Assembly (NCBI GenBank): GCA_051453625.1
Contig: JBOZIK010000001.1
Span: 255,513,645-255,545,544, forward strand
Reading direction: 5' to 3'
DNA: 31,900 nt
DNA from: Welwitschia mirabilis
Lineage: Eukaryota > Gnetophyta > Gnetopsida > Welwitschiales
The translations under genes and the position numbers were made by a program. Below the pieces are notes generated by a model. It was not told the origin of the DNA, searched no databases, and saw only the letters and a program-made list of their open reading frames with translations. Position 1 is the stretch's first letter. Each line of letters begins with the position of its first letter. Shown here piece by piece: positions 8,639-18,566 of the stretch.

Positions 8639-9410
8639 AAACAAATAATAGAAAATAAATTCCACATAATCAAGTACTCTTAAGGATAAGAATGAAGTAA
8701 TGAGATGAGAAATAATGAAAAATACCTAAATAACTAAAGACTTATACTATTGAGAGAGAACAAAAAAACCAAGACATCTTCCTTTGAAATGGAATTTATA
8801 AACATATTAATGTCTCAAGATTGGGTGAATCCAATCTTATCACTTTAGAATGGCCAAGTAGAAAATTTTATAGTCATGATAACTCCATAAAGTAGAACAT
8901 TAGTCAAGTTAAAAATGATTAAGTAATAGCATGACATTTACCAAAAGTATTAACCAAGGAAGGATTTAGATAATGGTAGGAGAAAAATCCAAGATAATTG
9001 TTTCTATCATATTCAAGGTTTAATTAGTAGATATCCTAATGATTTTAAACCTTTATCCATTAACTTCTAAATTTCTTAAGTATTTAAGCTTGAAGATTTT
9101 AACTGAACCATTTAAAAATGTACTTTCTTTCAAAAATAAGGACTAGATCATCTAGAGATTGATTTAATGAAACTAAAAACCAAAGAAAAAAGCATAAAAT
9201 TTATTAAAATCAAATATCAAAGAAAAATAAAGATAAATTTTATTCAAATCCTAAAATCTTTTTAACACTTTTATTTAAAAACAAGGAAAAAATGATTTAT
9301 TCCTTTGTCTATGGTCTTAGAATATTGCATTTCCTTAGAAAAATGATAACCAAACCAAATATTCACCAGTTGATAAAACATAAAAGCTATACAATCATTT
9401 GTCTATAAAA
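8639..9410. other. AT-rich non-coding DNA, nothing recognised
   Basis: No frame, repeat or motif that I can support. It may be the untranslated 3' part of the minus-strand element that carries ORF-X copy 2. Confidence 0.4.
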
Positions 9411-11279
9411 TTAATTAGAGGTAAAAAGATAAAAGGATAAAACTTCGATAGCACAAATTTCATATTTTAAAAAAGAGATAAGGTGATAAATCTCATTGAA
9501 TAATACTCTCTTACTAAAATGACATAAATCATGAATATCATCATATAATGCATGCAAGAAGGTACTCAAAGAAAGTATCCCAAAAGATTTTAAGGGCTCT
9601 CTAGAATGTGTAGTAAAATTAAGAAGCTTTTTATTATTTAGCTCAAGATATGGATTTTCAATAATAAAATAAGGTTTTTTTCCAATTATCATGACCACAT
9701 GACATTTTATCTTTATGATATTTAGTAGTAATATAAGAGATTAAAAATTCATATAACTCATGAATAAAAAATCTCTTATCAAACTCATGATATAAAGGAG
9801 TTAAAACATATATTTCATTCAAAGCGTAATATTAAACATGGAAGAAATTAAGGGAATTATTTAGGATCCAAGGATTTATAAGAATCTTCTTAGGAAGAGT
9901 GATTAAGATAGGTTTGACATACTTAAGAAGCTTTTGAAAATTTAATTCTAAGCATGGATTTGAATTAAGACGATAAGTTTTACTCCAATTTAAAATTCCA
10001 AGACATTTCAACTTGAACTTTTAAAAAGAATAAATAACAAGGTAAAGTGGACTTAGTAGAAAAGAAAGGATATTACTTTAAGTATCACATGGATTTTTAA
10101 AAGGAAGAGAGTAAGAGATAGTAAGAATAGACTCTTCAAAATTATGAGTTTTATGAAAGTCAAAAGAATAAAGGTGGGTTTGAAAATGATATTAAGGTTC
10201 AAATGGAAAAGATAAAGAAATATTATTACTATCAAGAGCATAAGGGGATGTGGAACTGAAAGCAGAATTGGAAGGAAGGATGTGATTTGAAGTTGTACAT
10301 GAAGACATAGGTGAAAAGGATGGAGAAGCATGGGTCTTTCATTATGGTTATTTTCTTCATTGTTATCTTTATTACTATTTTGTTGGGTTGGTTCTTTACT
10401 TTCCTTATCATTGTTTATAACTATATCTTCCTTTTCTTATTAAATATTTCTTTTGTTCTCTAGGTTATTAAATTCATTGAAAAGATTATCAAGAGAAATG
10501 TGAGCATTATCTTCATCATAGATTAAATACTTTTCAGATTCTTCATGAATGAATTTCTCATTTAGATTATCTAGTAGTAAATGAATGAGAAGAATATAAT
10601 ATAATACCTCAATATCATCATCTACTAAATGGCCATCCTCATCCTTATTGTTAAAAAATTAAATTAGTTTATTGTTGTCTCTTATTTGCTCATCTCCTAA
10701 TGAGTAGGATATTCAACTTTAATCTAAAATTTCATTCTCTATTTGAAAGTAAGAATAATTATCATTTATTTCTAAGTGATCCTCATTTTTCTTAAGGTAG
10801 GATAAAGTAAAATAGGTTTGAAGATGTCATATTATAAAAGAACCTTAATTTTATAATAGTATTTGTAGAAATATCTCGATTAAATTTTCTAGGTTTTTGT
10901 TAGTATTTTCTTAGCTCTTCTTCATTTCATCAATTATTTTTTTTATTAGATCATTTTCTTTCTCACAATAGTTTATAAGAGGTAGATCATCTTCATAGTA
11001 ATTTATGGAAGATGGATAGGTGTTATGCTACTAATTTATGATTATTTAATGGGATTTTATAAGTCGTTTTGTAGGGCTTTTATATAGGTTTAGGTCTAAT
11101 TCTAAGGATTTTTGAAATACAAGAGAAAATATTGGAAAAGTGTGATTCTTATTCAAATTTGATGTATTAAAGGCACTTTCTGATGAACAGATCTTTTCAA
11201 AAGGATTCATGACAAAAATACTAAGTTTCTTCTCAAAAAAATAATCAAAGAAAACTATTGTCCTCTTTGTCATCCCCAT
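9411..11279 (-). pseudogene. ORF-X pseudogene, copy 2 (unrecognised retroelement protein)
   Basis: Protein-like reading can be followed on the minus strand for about 1.8 kb, with stops and frame changes. A Met-starting stretch begins at 11210 (MNPFEKICSSESAF). It is followed by an INYYEDDLP block and an acidic region rich in Asp, Asn and Glu, including NNDKESKEPTQQNSNKDNNE. Next comes a Ser/Pro/Asn-rich segment near 10325-10060 (ASPSFSPMSSCTTSNHILPS), then a hydrophobic C-terminal part ending at 9411. The C-terminal part holds two related blocks, NPCLELNFQKLL and NPYLELNNKKLL. The segment 10500-11030 is homologous to copy 1 (60-660). LTR D lies downstream in the sense direction, while the expected upstream LTR is replaced by oppositely oriented LTR A. 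No gag, protease, RT or integrase motif is visible, and the function is unknown. An antisense extra ORF of the LTR A element is an alternative reading. Confidence 0.5.
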
Positions 11280-11295
11280 GATAGGTAAGATGATG
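11259..11295. repeat. dyad module, 37-bp form (start of LTR A)
   Basis: Half-sites TGTCCTC, TGTCATC, CATGATA and GATGATG are separated by 2, 2 and 5 bp. The first half-site would be the LTR terminus. Confidence 0.6.
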
Positions 11296-11347
11296 ATTGC
11301 TGATGTGGACTACTGATTCATCATTTTAAGAATATTCCATAATGTAC

Positions 11348-11386
11348 TATTTTCTTCACAATCGTCAGCCAATAGCCCAAACGACA
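11348..11386. repeat. degenerate dyad module (LTR A, second)
   Basis: It aligns with the best copy in LTR B (15554-15593) through the shared text CGACACT and ATGTAAC that follows. Half-sites are TATTTTC, AATCGTC, CCAATAG and ACGACA, of which the second and fourth keep CpGs. Confidence 0.45.
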
Positions 11387-12093
11387 CTATTATGTAACCA
11401 ACTCAGATAGATTCCCTTAACTATTTCATCTATTTTTGAGTCATTTATGAGTGCGTCTAACCACACCTACTGTTTATCCTTTTCTACTGTATTTTCTTAT
11501 AAATAAGACCTCCCTTGACTCTCCTTTCATCTTCATTACATTGGACAATATTATAATAAGAGATTAAAAGGTGGAAGATCCATCTTAAGCATTATAGAAA
11601 GGCATGCACTTTGTGGAGGGTTGTGTATCCTCCATTAAATCCCAGCTATTTTGTAACCAAGATGCTTGTTACTCTTTTAATATAAATCTTGGTTTTCTTT
11701 TCATATTTTCATCTTAGGTTTTTTGATTACTCTTATGATTTATGATTGCCCTTGATCTAGAGATAATTTCTTAGATGACATAGATCATCAAAGGTAGCCT
11801 TTATTAAGATTAAAAGCAAGTAGACTTAGGGTTATTTTTGTATTGCATGTTAGTTTAAATTGCATCTTACATCTTGTATTATATCTTTATTTCCTTGTAT
11901 TATTCTTTATTTATGTTCCTAGTATTATTTTATAAAGAAACTTGAGTCTCATCTCATAGCCTTCAACGAGATATGACATTTTGGTTCTAATTCCACTCAT
12001 ACTAGTGTGTTGTAGTATGCAAGATATTTATTTCTTTTATAATTAATAGAATCCTTTTGAGCCTAAGCACTTGTATAAATACACACCACAACA

Positions 12094-12339
12094 ACATATT
12101 CTTTAGAAATTTTACATAAGAGGGTACTTGTTAAGTGGCTTTTATAAGAGGAATATTAATTTTAATGTCTTTAAAAATCTATAGGGCCTTTATCTATGTT
12201 TTTTTAATTTTCTCTTTCTTAAGTTATTATATAAATAATAGAGGTTCTTGATAAAAAGGTATGGATTTCTCTATTTCTTATACTATTTTTTTCATTTATT
12301 TGCATCATTGTTTGTTCCTCATTAGTTTGGTTTTATTCT
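12094..12339. other. AT-rich spacer between LTR A and gag remnant
   Basis: No recognisable motif. It may be the decayed continuation of the minus-strand gag-pol region that was interrupted by LTR A. Confidence 0.4.
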
Positions 12340-13620
12340 AGTTCTTAATTTATCTCTTTTTACTCCTAAGATGGATAGCATTAGTTTCTTCAAGATGATT
12401 ATGCTCTATTTTGTTTCTAATTTTAACTCTTCTTGAATTTGATTTTATACTCATTAGAAGTTTAATAGGCTCTTAATTATTTAAAGAAGAGAGAATGTAC
12501 ATGATGGTTGGTTAGAGTTATTAAAGGTTTTATTCAATTTTTTAATTTATTTACAATTGTAATTTTATGAATGTTTTAAAGGTATCCTCCAATGGATGTA
12601 ATGAAGAGGATTAGTGATTTGATAAGGAATCGTGGAATGAATGGTATTGGTTTGAAAATAATAAGTAAAGATGATAAGATAATGGAGAAGAATTTAATTG
12701 TTGGACTAATTAATATTAGCTTGATTATGGATTTCATTCTATTTCTAAGAAAAATTTGAATGCTTCCTTCACTCAAAGTTATAGGTATTTAAGTATGAGT
12801 CATTTTTGTGATTCTACCAAAGGTTTCCTATGTCAGTAACTTATTTATTAACTATTTTTATAAAAAAGACATGGAAGGATACTTAACTATTTCATGGAAA
12901 TCTATATGAAAGATCAAACACTTAAGTTTGGAGGTTATGGATGTAGGTAGAGAAGTAAGGGATTCTACTCTTTTAAAAGTTTCATCTATTTGGTTACTAA
13001 CATTAAAATTATTGAGTACTTTAAAACACCTATTGATCTAATCTAATGCTAATATATAGATTGTTTAATAGGTTTTTTCCAATTCTTAGAGCTTTTAGCT
13101 AAAGAATCTAGAAAATTCGAAACTTTGTCTAATGTAAGATTTAGAAAACTATCCCTACTTATCATTTTAACCAAATATCTATCATTTAATGAAAGTACTT
13201 CATAGAAGAAGTTAATAACCCTTCTTGATTTAAAACCATGTTTGGGGCATTTTTGTAATATATCCTTAAAACTTTCTAATATCTATGAGAACATTTTATA
13301 ATTATTTTATTAATAGTTTATATTTCTAATCTTAGAGTATTCATCTTATTACTTAGAAAGAATTTTGAAATGAAGGCTTTGTTTAGGTTTATATAATTTC
13401 TAATGAAGAGAGGTTTTAGTATGTATAATTAGCATTTTTATTTTTAAATTTAGGAAGAATAAAAAAAGAGTTAATTTAAGAGCAACTAAAGTGTTAGAAA
13501 ACTAGGGTATGATGGATAACAAGCATTGGAATTCATTTAAGGGAAAATATGGGTCTTTTAATTTTAAGCCATGAAAATGTATAAGGAGTTGGTAATGATT
13601 TCTTAAAATCTATCATACAT
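12340..13620 (-). pseudogene. Athila/Tat-like gag, minus strand, broken and truncated
   Basis: The core 13558-13049 is one 170-codon frame interrupted only by stops. It shows KDPYFPLNEF, then the capsid block, then ILESFKDILQ and KCPKHGFKSRRVINFFYE (13253-13200). RDSFLNLTLDKVSNFLDSLA and SSKNW follow. This is the retrotransposon gag pattern of Athila/Tat elements (EDPHxHLxEF ... CPHHGxxxWxLIxxFYxGL ... LTxDEAxxxLxxLAxxSxxW). Upstream, HFHGLKL extends the match to about 13620. Downstream in shifted frames are HPLEDTFKTFIKLQL (about 12600-12555), the usual C-terminal gag helix, and TNAIHLRSKK (about 12388-12350), the conserved gag-pro linker NAITLRSGK. The reading then fades and meets LTR A, so no protease or RT remains. 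Several stops fall where Gln or Trp is usual. The retrotransposon nucleocapsid precursor has no surviving function. Confidence 0.85.
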
Positions 13621-15407
13621 ACCATCAGGGATTAGATTACGCAAGATGGGATTCCTAGGTATTATGATTGAAGGTAATATTTGAGAGTTTTCCTAGGGTA
13701 ACAGGGTTAAGGAAATTTAACTAGCTTTAAAATACATATTAATTGGGTTTTTGGGGTCATTATTGATTCAAAAAATAAGCTAGCAAGTTTTTCAATAATT
13801 CTTCATTTGAGAAAAATATGTTATTGCTATAATATAGGTTTTAAAAGATATAATGCACATTTATATTAGGCTATTGTAATTCTTATACCTCATGGAGTTC
13901 TTCATGAGAAGAAGATCTCTATTTATTATTATTACTAGTGCTAAGATCTATGATTTCATTAGATAGGATTCTAATTAACTATCCTTAATTATTACATGTC
14001 TAATTCATGTAAAATAGATAGGTTTCAAATGGAATCTAAGAGTAGAAATGGTTTGAGATACGTGATAAAGGCTTCAAATAAAACATAGGGTAAAATCCAT
14101 AGAAAAACTAGTGATGCTAGTAACAAAAAATCATGGAACTAATTGTTTGACATTTTATGTTTAGAGAAAAGAAGAGAGTTATCATTATCATAATGCAAAA
14201 TGATTCATATTCAATGAATAGAAAATAAATAGTATAAAATAAAATGGTAAAGAATATGTAAATTAAACATATAAAAAGACCCTAAGTTATTTTTCTTTAT
14301 ATAAAAATTTTAAGCAAAAACAAAATCACATAATAAATCTAAAACTGACTAGTAAATTAAAAATTATAAAAAAGAGAAAGGAAAATAGAAAAAAATTTCT
14401 TATGAATTTTTGATTATCACTGATTTTTTATACTTTATTTGCATTATAAACCTACAAACAATTTATTAGACCTACAACTAGAAATATTGATGTCATAGTA
14501 TATTCAGGTTAGAGCAAAAAGATTGATAAAAACTTAATACAACTCAAAATAAAAATAGACATGTTTAGGTATTACTAGAAATGAACCAATACTTATTATT
14601 AAAAAATACTAAAATATAAAAAAATGTAGAAAAGAAAGAAAGAACAATTTGGTAACACTAGAAGGAATAACTACCAATCACTAAAGGTATAAGAAAACTA
14701 AAAAATGAAATTAAAATGTAAGAAAGAAAAATATTATGCATCCACTATGAAGAGACTGTGTCATTCTCTTTCACAATGACATTAAAAAACTATTAAGTCC
14801 AAATTTTATAAAATTAATTAAGACTCATACTGTAGTAAAGTCATGGCATAATTTAATCCTTTAGGATAAATTGATCTAATAAACTAAATAGCAAGAAGAC
14901 AAAGATTCTTTAAAAAGTATTTCAAAAATTTATAAATCAAGACTGTATTGAAAAGGGAATATAATGACAAAATTATAAAAGTGAACTAATTTCAAACAAC
15001 TAATCTAAATCTTCTAATAGCAAAGTATTTAATTAAATAATATAATGAAATTTTTGAAATAAACCTTAAAAGTTCTAAGTCATTACAATGCAGATCATGA
15101 TAACATAATCTTGTTCATTATATGAGTAGTGGTAAGATCTATTAGTCACTTTGGTCTTTCACAGATTAATGCAAGTATGAAAAGTAGCAAAAAGATGGAT
15201 AAATACTATCAAGAAATATGAATTATAAACTAAAACATGAGAAAATGAGACTCACTCAGAAAATAAGAATACTTAACAAACATGTAGCTTCTTTCAAGTA
15301 TTAAAAATAGAATGTTAATTGAAACTCAAAATAAAGAATGAAGATCTGTTTTATAAATAATAAGAACTATAGTACATTAAAGAAAGAAAAATGAAGCTAG
15401 TACAAAA
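13621..15407. other. AT-rich non-coding DNA, possible leader and LTR of the minus-strand gag element
   Basis: This lies upstream, in the sense direction, of the minus-strand gag. A weak primer-site candidate at 14122-14140 would divide it into a leader (13621-14121) and an LTR (14143 upwards). No LTR copy was found to confirm this. An inverted pair TGTCATT, N9, AATGACA lies at 14759-14781. No genes are seen. Confidence 0.35.
14122..14140 (-). promoter_or_regulatory. tentative, heavily decayed primer-binding site
   Basis: The plus-strand text CATGGAACTAATTGTTTGACAT aligns loosely with the element C junction, where the primer-site end ATGGCACCA is followed by AATTGTTGTGATACAT. It sits about 500 bp upstream of the minus-strand gag, a sensible position. 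The primer complement itself is poorly preserved. Confidence 0.25.
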
Positions 15408-15507
15408 NNNNNNNNNNNNNNNNNNNNNNNNNNNNNNNNNNNNNNNNNNNNNNNNNNNNNNNNNNNNNNNNNNNNNNNNNNNNNNNNNNNNNNNNNNNNN
15501 NNNNNNN
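15408..15507. other. N gap, 100 bp
   Basis: It hides the start of LTR B. The flanks are not duplicated. Confidence 0.95.
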
Positions 15508-15553
15508 TAAATCACCAATGAGTCATCAATATAAGTTATATTTTATAATATGT

Positions 15554-15593
15554 TGTCATCCCTTATGTCATCTAGATGATGGTCCAGACGACA
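15554..15593. repeat. dyad module, best 40-bp copy (LTR B)
   Basis: Four half-sites are arranged symmetrically: TGTCATC (15554-15560), 5 bp, TGTCATC (15566-15572), 2 bp, GATGATG (15575-15581), 5 bp, GACGACA (15587-15593). The centre is a CATCTAGATG palindrome. This copy defines the layout used for all others. Confidence 0.85.
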
Positions 15594-15699
15594 CTGATAT
15601 GTAACTAACTTTGACAGCAATCCATAACTATTTCATCCATTTTTAAGTTGTAAATTAGTATTCCTTTCCACACCTACTATTTGTCCTTTTTTATTGTAT

Positions 15700-15720
15700 G
15701 TTGTTATAAAGAAACCCTCC
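15700..15720 (+). promoter_or_regulatory. putative TATA-type core of LTR B
   Basis: TTATAAAGAAACC in LTR B corresponds to TTATAAATAAGACC in LTR A at 11504-11517. A TATAAA core conserved between two otherwise diverged LTRs, followed about 30 bp on by a shared pyrimidine/CAT segment, suits the retrotransposon transcription start region. No direct evidence of use. Confidence 0.4.
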
Positions 15721-16300
15721 TTTGACTCTCCTTCTCATATTCATTGCACCGTAAATCCTCGTGACAGGAGGTCGAAGGGCAGGATATTCATCTTGAGTGT
15801 TATAGAAAGATGTGCACTTGGTGGAGGACTATGTATCCTCCATTGAGACCCGAATATTTTTTAACTAAGATGCTTTTTAATTTTTCTTAATGTAAATATT
15901 GTTTTGTTTTCATATTTTTATGTTAGTTTTTTTATGATCCTTATAGTCTATGTTGCCCTTGATCAAGTGACAATTTCTTGGGTGATACAAATTATTAAGA
16001 GCAGCCTTTGCTAAGATTAAAAGTAAGTAGACTTAGGGTTATTTATGCATTGCATGTTAGTTTAGATTTCATTTTGCATTTTGCATTGTACTTTTATTTC
16101 TTGCATTGTTATCTATTTTTGGTTCCTAGTTTTATTTGCAAAGGAGCCTGAGTCTCATCTCATAGACTTCAACAAGATATGACATTTCAAGTCTACTTCC
16201 ACTTATACTAGTATGATGTATTATGTAAGATATCTATTTTGGTTATAAATGAAAGGATCTCTTTGAATGTAAAAACTTGCAAATACACACTGTAACATCT

Positions 16301-16318
16301 TGGCACCATTGTTGGGAA
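16301..16318 (+). promoter_or_regulatory. decayed tRNA-Asp primer-binding site of element B
   Basis: TGGCACCATTGTTGGGAA is compared with the tRNA-Asp complement TGGCGCCGTTGCCGGGGA. All differences are transitions, and the two CpGs in the reference have become CpA. It lies three bases after the LTR end. Confidence 0.85.
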
Positions 16319-16588
16319 AGGTTATTGAGGAGTACAAAGGTTGTCATCATTTAGACGAATATATCAGACCTTTATTTGGTTATTTGTCTATTCGGCATTG
16401 TATTTTATTATGAGTTGTATGTTTTCTATGTGTAGTTTTTTAGTTTCAGTTTTTCAGTTTTGGTTTTCTATAGAAAGAGAGTGGTTGTTCCCTTTGTTTT
16501 TCTCACGACAAGTAGGAAGATAATTGCATTTTTAATTTTAGTTTTATTTTTTTGGATTATGATTTTTTAGAAATAAATTATTTTCTAT

Positions 16589-16625
16589 TATCTCCTATGA
16601 TGTCTGGATGACTAGATGGATGACA
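16589..16625. repeat. dyad module, 37-bp form (element B leader, first)
   Basis: Outer half-sites TATCTCC and GATGACA flank a 13-bp core TGTCTGGATGACT with 5-bp spacers on each side. The same 7-5-13-5-7 layout occurs at 21126-21162 and 21239-21275. Confidence 0.7.
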
Positions 16626-16702
16626 GTCCTATTTTTTGAGTTTTCTACTTTCTATTTTTTATTTTAGTTTTGTTTTTACTTTTCTGGTTTCTATGTGTGT
16701 GT

Positions 16703-16740
16703 TGTCCTTTATGTCATTCCTACAAGAGAAGGATAACCAT
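16703..16740. repeat. degraded dyad module (element B leader, second)
   Basis: TGTCCTT and TGTCATT are clear on the left. The right half is reduced to AGAAGGATAACC. Confidence 0.45.
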
Positions 16741-16985
16741 CTTTTATTTTTGATCTTGTATTCTATCATTTGCTATTTATAGGATGCTATGATATGATTA
16801 ACATAGAGAAGAGATATCAAAGATAAAAGCTACTAATAGAAAATAACATCAAAGAAGGATTGGTGGATATAGAAAATAAATCAGAAAAGTGATCTCCAAA
16901 TGCACTCAAACCTCCTTTTGAATTTAATTTTTCTGAGTTAGATTTTATTAATGAAAATCTTATAGAAGAAGAGAATTAATTCACA

Positions 16986-18113
16986 ATGTCAAGTACCTCC
17001 TGTAAGCAAAAACAAGTCATAGGATCTTCTACCCCTAATGCAAACTTTACCCTGAGTGAATTATTAGAAAATAAGAAAAGAGAAATTCCAACACCTTTTG
17101 ACCTATTCCTAGGAGATGATGTTAAACTTAAAAATTTACATTCCTACCTAACTTTTAGTGGAGAAGATGATGAGAATCCCCTTCAACACGTTGAAGACAT
17201 TGAACAACTTATCCTCATCTTAGGAAATGGGAAGGAAAAGATAAAGGATAGAACATATATGATAATCTTTTCCATGACATTAAAGGGTAGAGCAAAACTT
17301 TGGCTAAATACTATACCCCATAAAAGCTTAAAAACATGTGATCAAGTCTGGGAAACCTTTGTAAAGAGTTTCATAAGTGAAGAAATGATGAGAAAAAGAA
17401 AAAAATAGGTAATAAACTTCCAACAAAAATCAAATAAATATTATGCCTCTACTTATGAATGTTTCTTTATAGTAATCAACTCTAATCTAGTAGATGCCTT
17501 TTCAAGAATAGAACAACTAGACCATTTTTATAGTGGATTAACTCCCCACACAAAAAAATTTGTAGATTTTTCTTATGATGGAAATCTTATGAATCTTACA
17601 TTAAAAGATGCCCAGACTAAATTAGAAGAACTTGTTAGGGCAGTCAAACCTAGTCAATACCTAAAGAAAATCAAATCATAGGCCAACTAATTAAGGACTT
17701 AAAAGAGGTTAAACAACAAAAAGAGGTAGAATTCAATCCTATAAATTGCATAAAAGATTTTACAATAACCTTGGAGAAGTATGCAGAAATGGTCTTAGAT
17801 GCTAAATCCATAACTGAAAGCAATGTTATGCAAACTTGTGACTTATGTAAAGATAATTATCGTATCACTAAAAATTGTCCTCTTTTATCAACATATAAAG
17901 GAATAATTCATGAATAAGTTTGTGCTTTCAACCAACCATCTTAAAACTTCCAAAACCAAAATCAAGCATAACCAAAGTTGAACACTCATTTCTAAAATAA
18001 TTTTCAACTTTTAAAAACTGATTAGAAAACTTAAAATCCTAACTAGGACCATCAAACTTTCAATATCCAAAAGATTCAATTACAAACCTTGTGGATGAAA
18101 TTAGAAAACAAAA
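16986..18113 (+). pseudogene. Athila/Tat-like gag of element B
   Basis: Capsid/nucleocapsid precursor of element B. The Met start at 16986 opens a 140-codon frame: a Ser/Thr-rich N-terminus, LTFSGEDDENPLQHVEDIEQ, and then LKGRAKLWLNTIPHKS, the core retrotransposon gag helix. A TAG at 17406-17408 interrupts it. The same frame continues to TAG 17679-17681 through INFQQKSNKYYAS, EQLDHFYSGLTPHTKK, and DAQTKLEELVRAVK, the end of the gag domain. A frameshift near 17683 then gives 17684-17917. This stretch holds a zinc knuckle, C-x2-C-x4-R-x4-C (17837-17878), with Arg in place of the zinc-binding His. Beyond TAA 17915 lies an Asn/Gln-rich tail with stops largely where Gln codons are expected, running into the N gap. 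Stops, a frameshift and a lost ligand make it non-functional. Confidence 0.88.
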
Positions 18114-18566
18114 NNNNNNNNNNNNNNNNNNNNNNNNNNNNNNNNNNNNNNNNNNNNNNNNNNNNNNNNNNNNNNNNNNNNNNNNNNNNNNNNNNNNNNN
18201 NNNNNNNNNNNNNNNNNNNNNNNNNNNNNNNNNNNNNNNNNNNNNNNNNNNNNNNNNNNNNNNNNNNNNNNNNNNNNNNNNNNNNNNNNNNNNNNNNNNN
18301 NNNNNNNNNNNNNNNNNNNNNNNNNNNNNNNNNNNNNNNNNNNNNNNNNNNNNNNNNNNNNNNNNNNNNNNNNNNNNNNNNNNNNNNNNNNNNNNNNNNN
18401 NNNNNNNNNNNNNNNNNNNNNNNNNNNNNNNNNNNNNNNNNNNNNNNNNNNNNNNNNNNNNNNNNNNNNNNNNNNNNNNNNNNNNNNNNNNNNNNNNNNN
18501 NNNNNNNNNNNNNNNNNNNNNNNNNNNNNNNNNNNNNNNNNNNNNNNNNNNNNNNNNNNNNNNNNN
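18114..18566. other. N gap, 453 bp, with duplicated flanks
   Basis: Positions 18009-18113 and 18567-18671 are the same 105 bp with one visible mismatch. Confidence 0.95.

Larger units (their letters stand above)
11259..12093 (+). repeat. LTR A (solo or 3' LTR, plus strand)
   Basis: It aligns with LTR B over its whole length in the same orientation. Shared blocks include the CCACACCTACT region near 11462 (B: 15668), GTGGAGG...GTATCCTCCATT near 11613-11637, GTAGACTTAGGGTTATTT near 11820, and GAGTCTCATCTCATAG near 11943. The start is taken as the TG at 11259 and the end as ACA at 12093, where homology to B stops. No primer site follows, so it is not a 5' LTR in its present form. No clear 5-bp target duplication was seen (ACTAT before, ACATA after). 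A 37-bp dyad module sits at the very start. Confidence 0.7.
15508..16297 (+). repeat. LTR B, 5' LTR of element B (start lies in gap)
   Basis: The end is fixed by ACA at 16295-16297, followed by TCT and the primer site. It aligns with LTR A from the post-gap sequence (15513 onward, A: 11311 onward) to the end. Comparison with A puts the true start inside or just before the N gap at 15408-15507, giving a total of about 840-890 bp. A T-rich stretch with a TATA-like GTTATAAAGAAACC near 15702-15716 matches LTR A's CTTATAAATAAGACC (11503-11517) and is a plausible promoter core of both LTRs. Confidence 0.8.
16319..16985 (+). other. leader of element B
   Basis: T-rich untranslated region between the primer site and the gag start. 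It carries a 37-bp dyad module at 16589-16625 and a degraded one at about 16703-16740, 114 bp apart. A 60-codon open frame at 16341-16523 is Phe/Ser-rich and without homology; it is probably chance. Confidence 0.6.

Noticed and set aside
10053-10331. 92-codon Leu/Ile-rich membrane-like frame (minus)
   Set aside because: Another frame of the same DNA gives a Ser/Pro/Asn-rich reading with fewer stops that continues ORF-X. The hydrophobic frame is its shadow.
12576-12776. 66-codon hydrophobic minus-strand frame
   Set aside because: It lies in the gag C-terminal region; the LEDTFKTF reading in another frame is the meaningful one.
16341-16523. Small protein in the element B leader
   Set aside because: The composition is that of T-rich DNA, and the homologous leader copies do not keep the frame.
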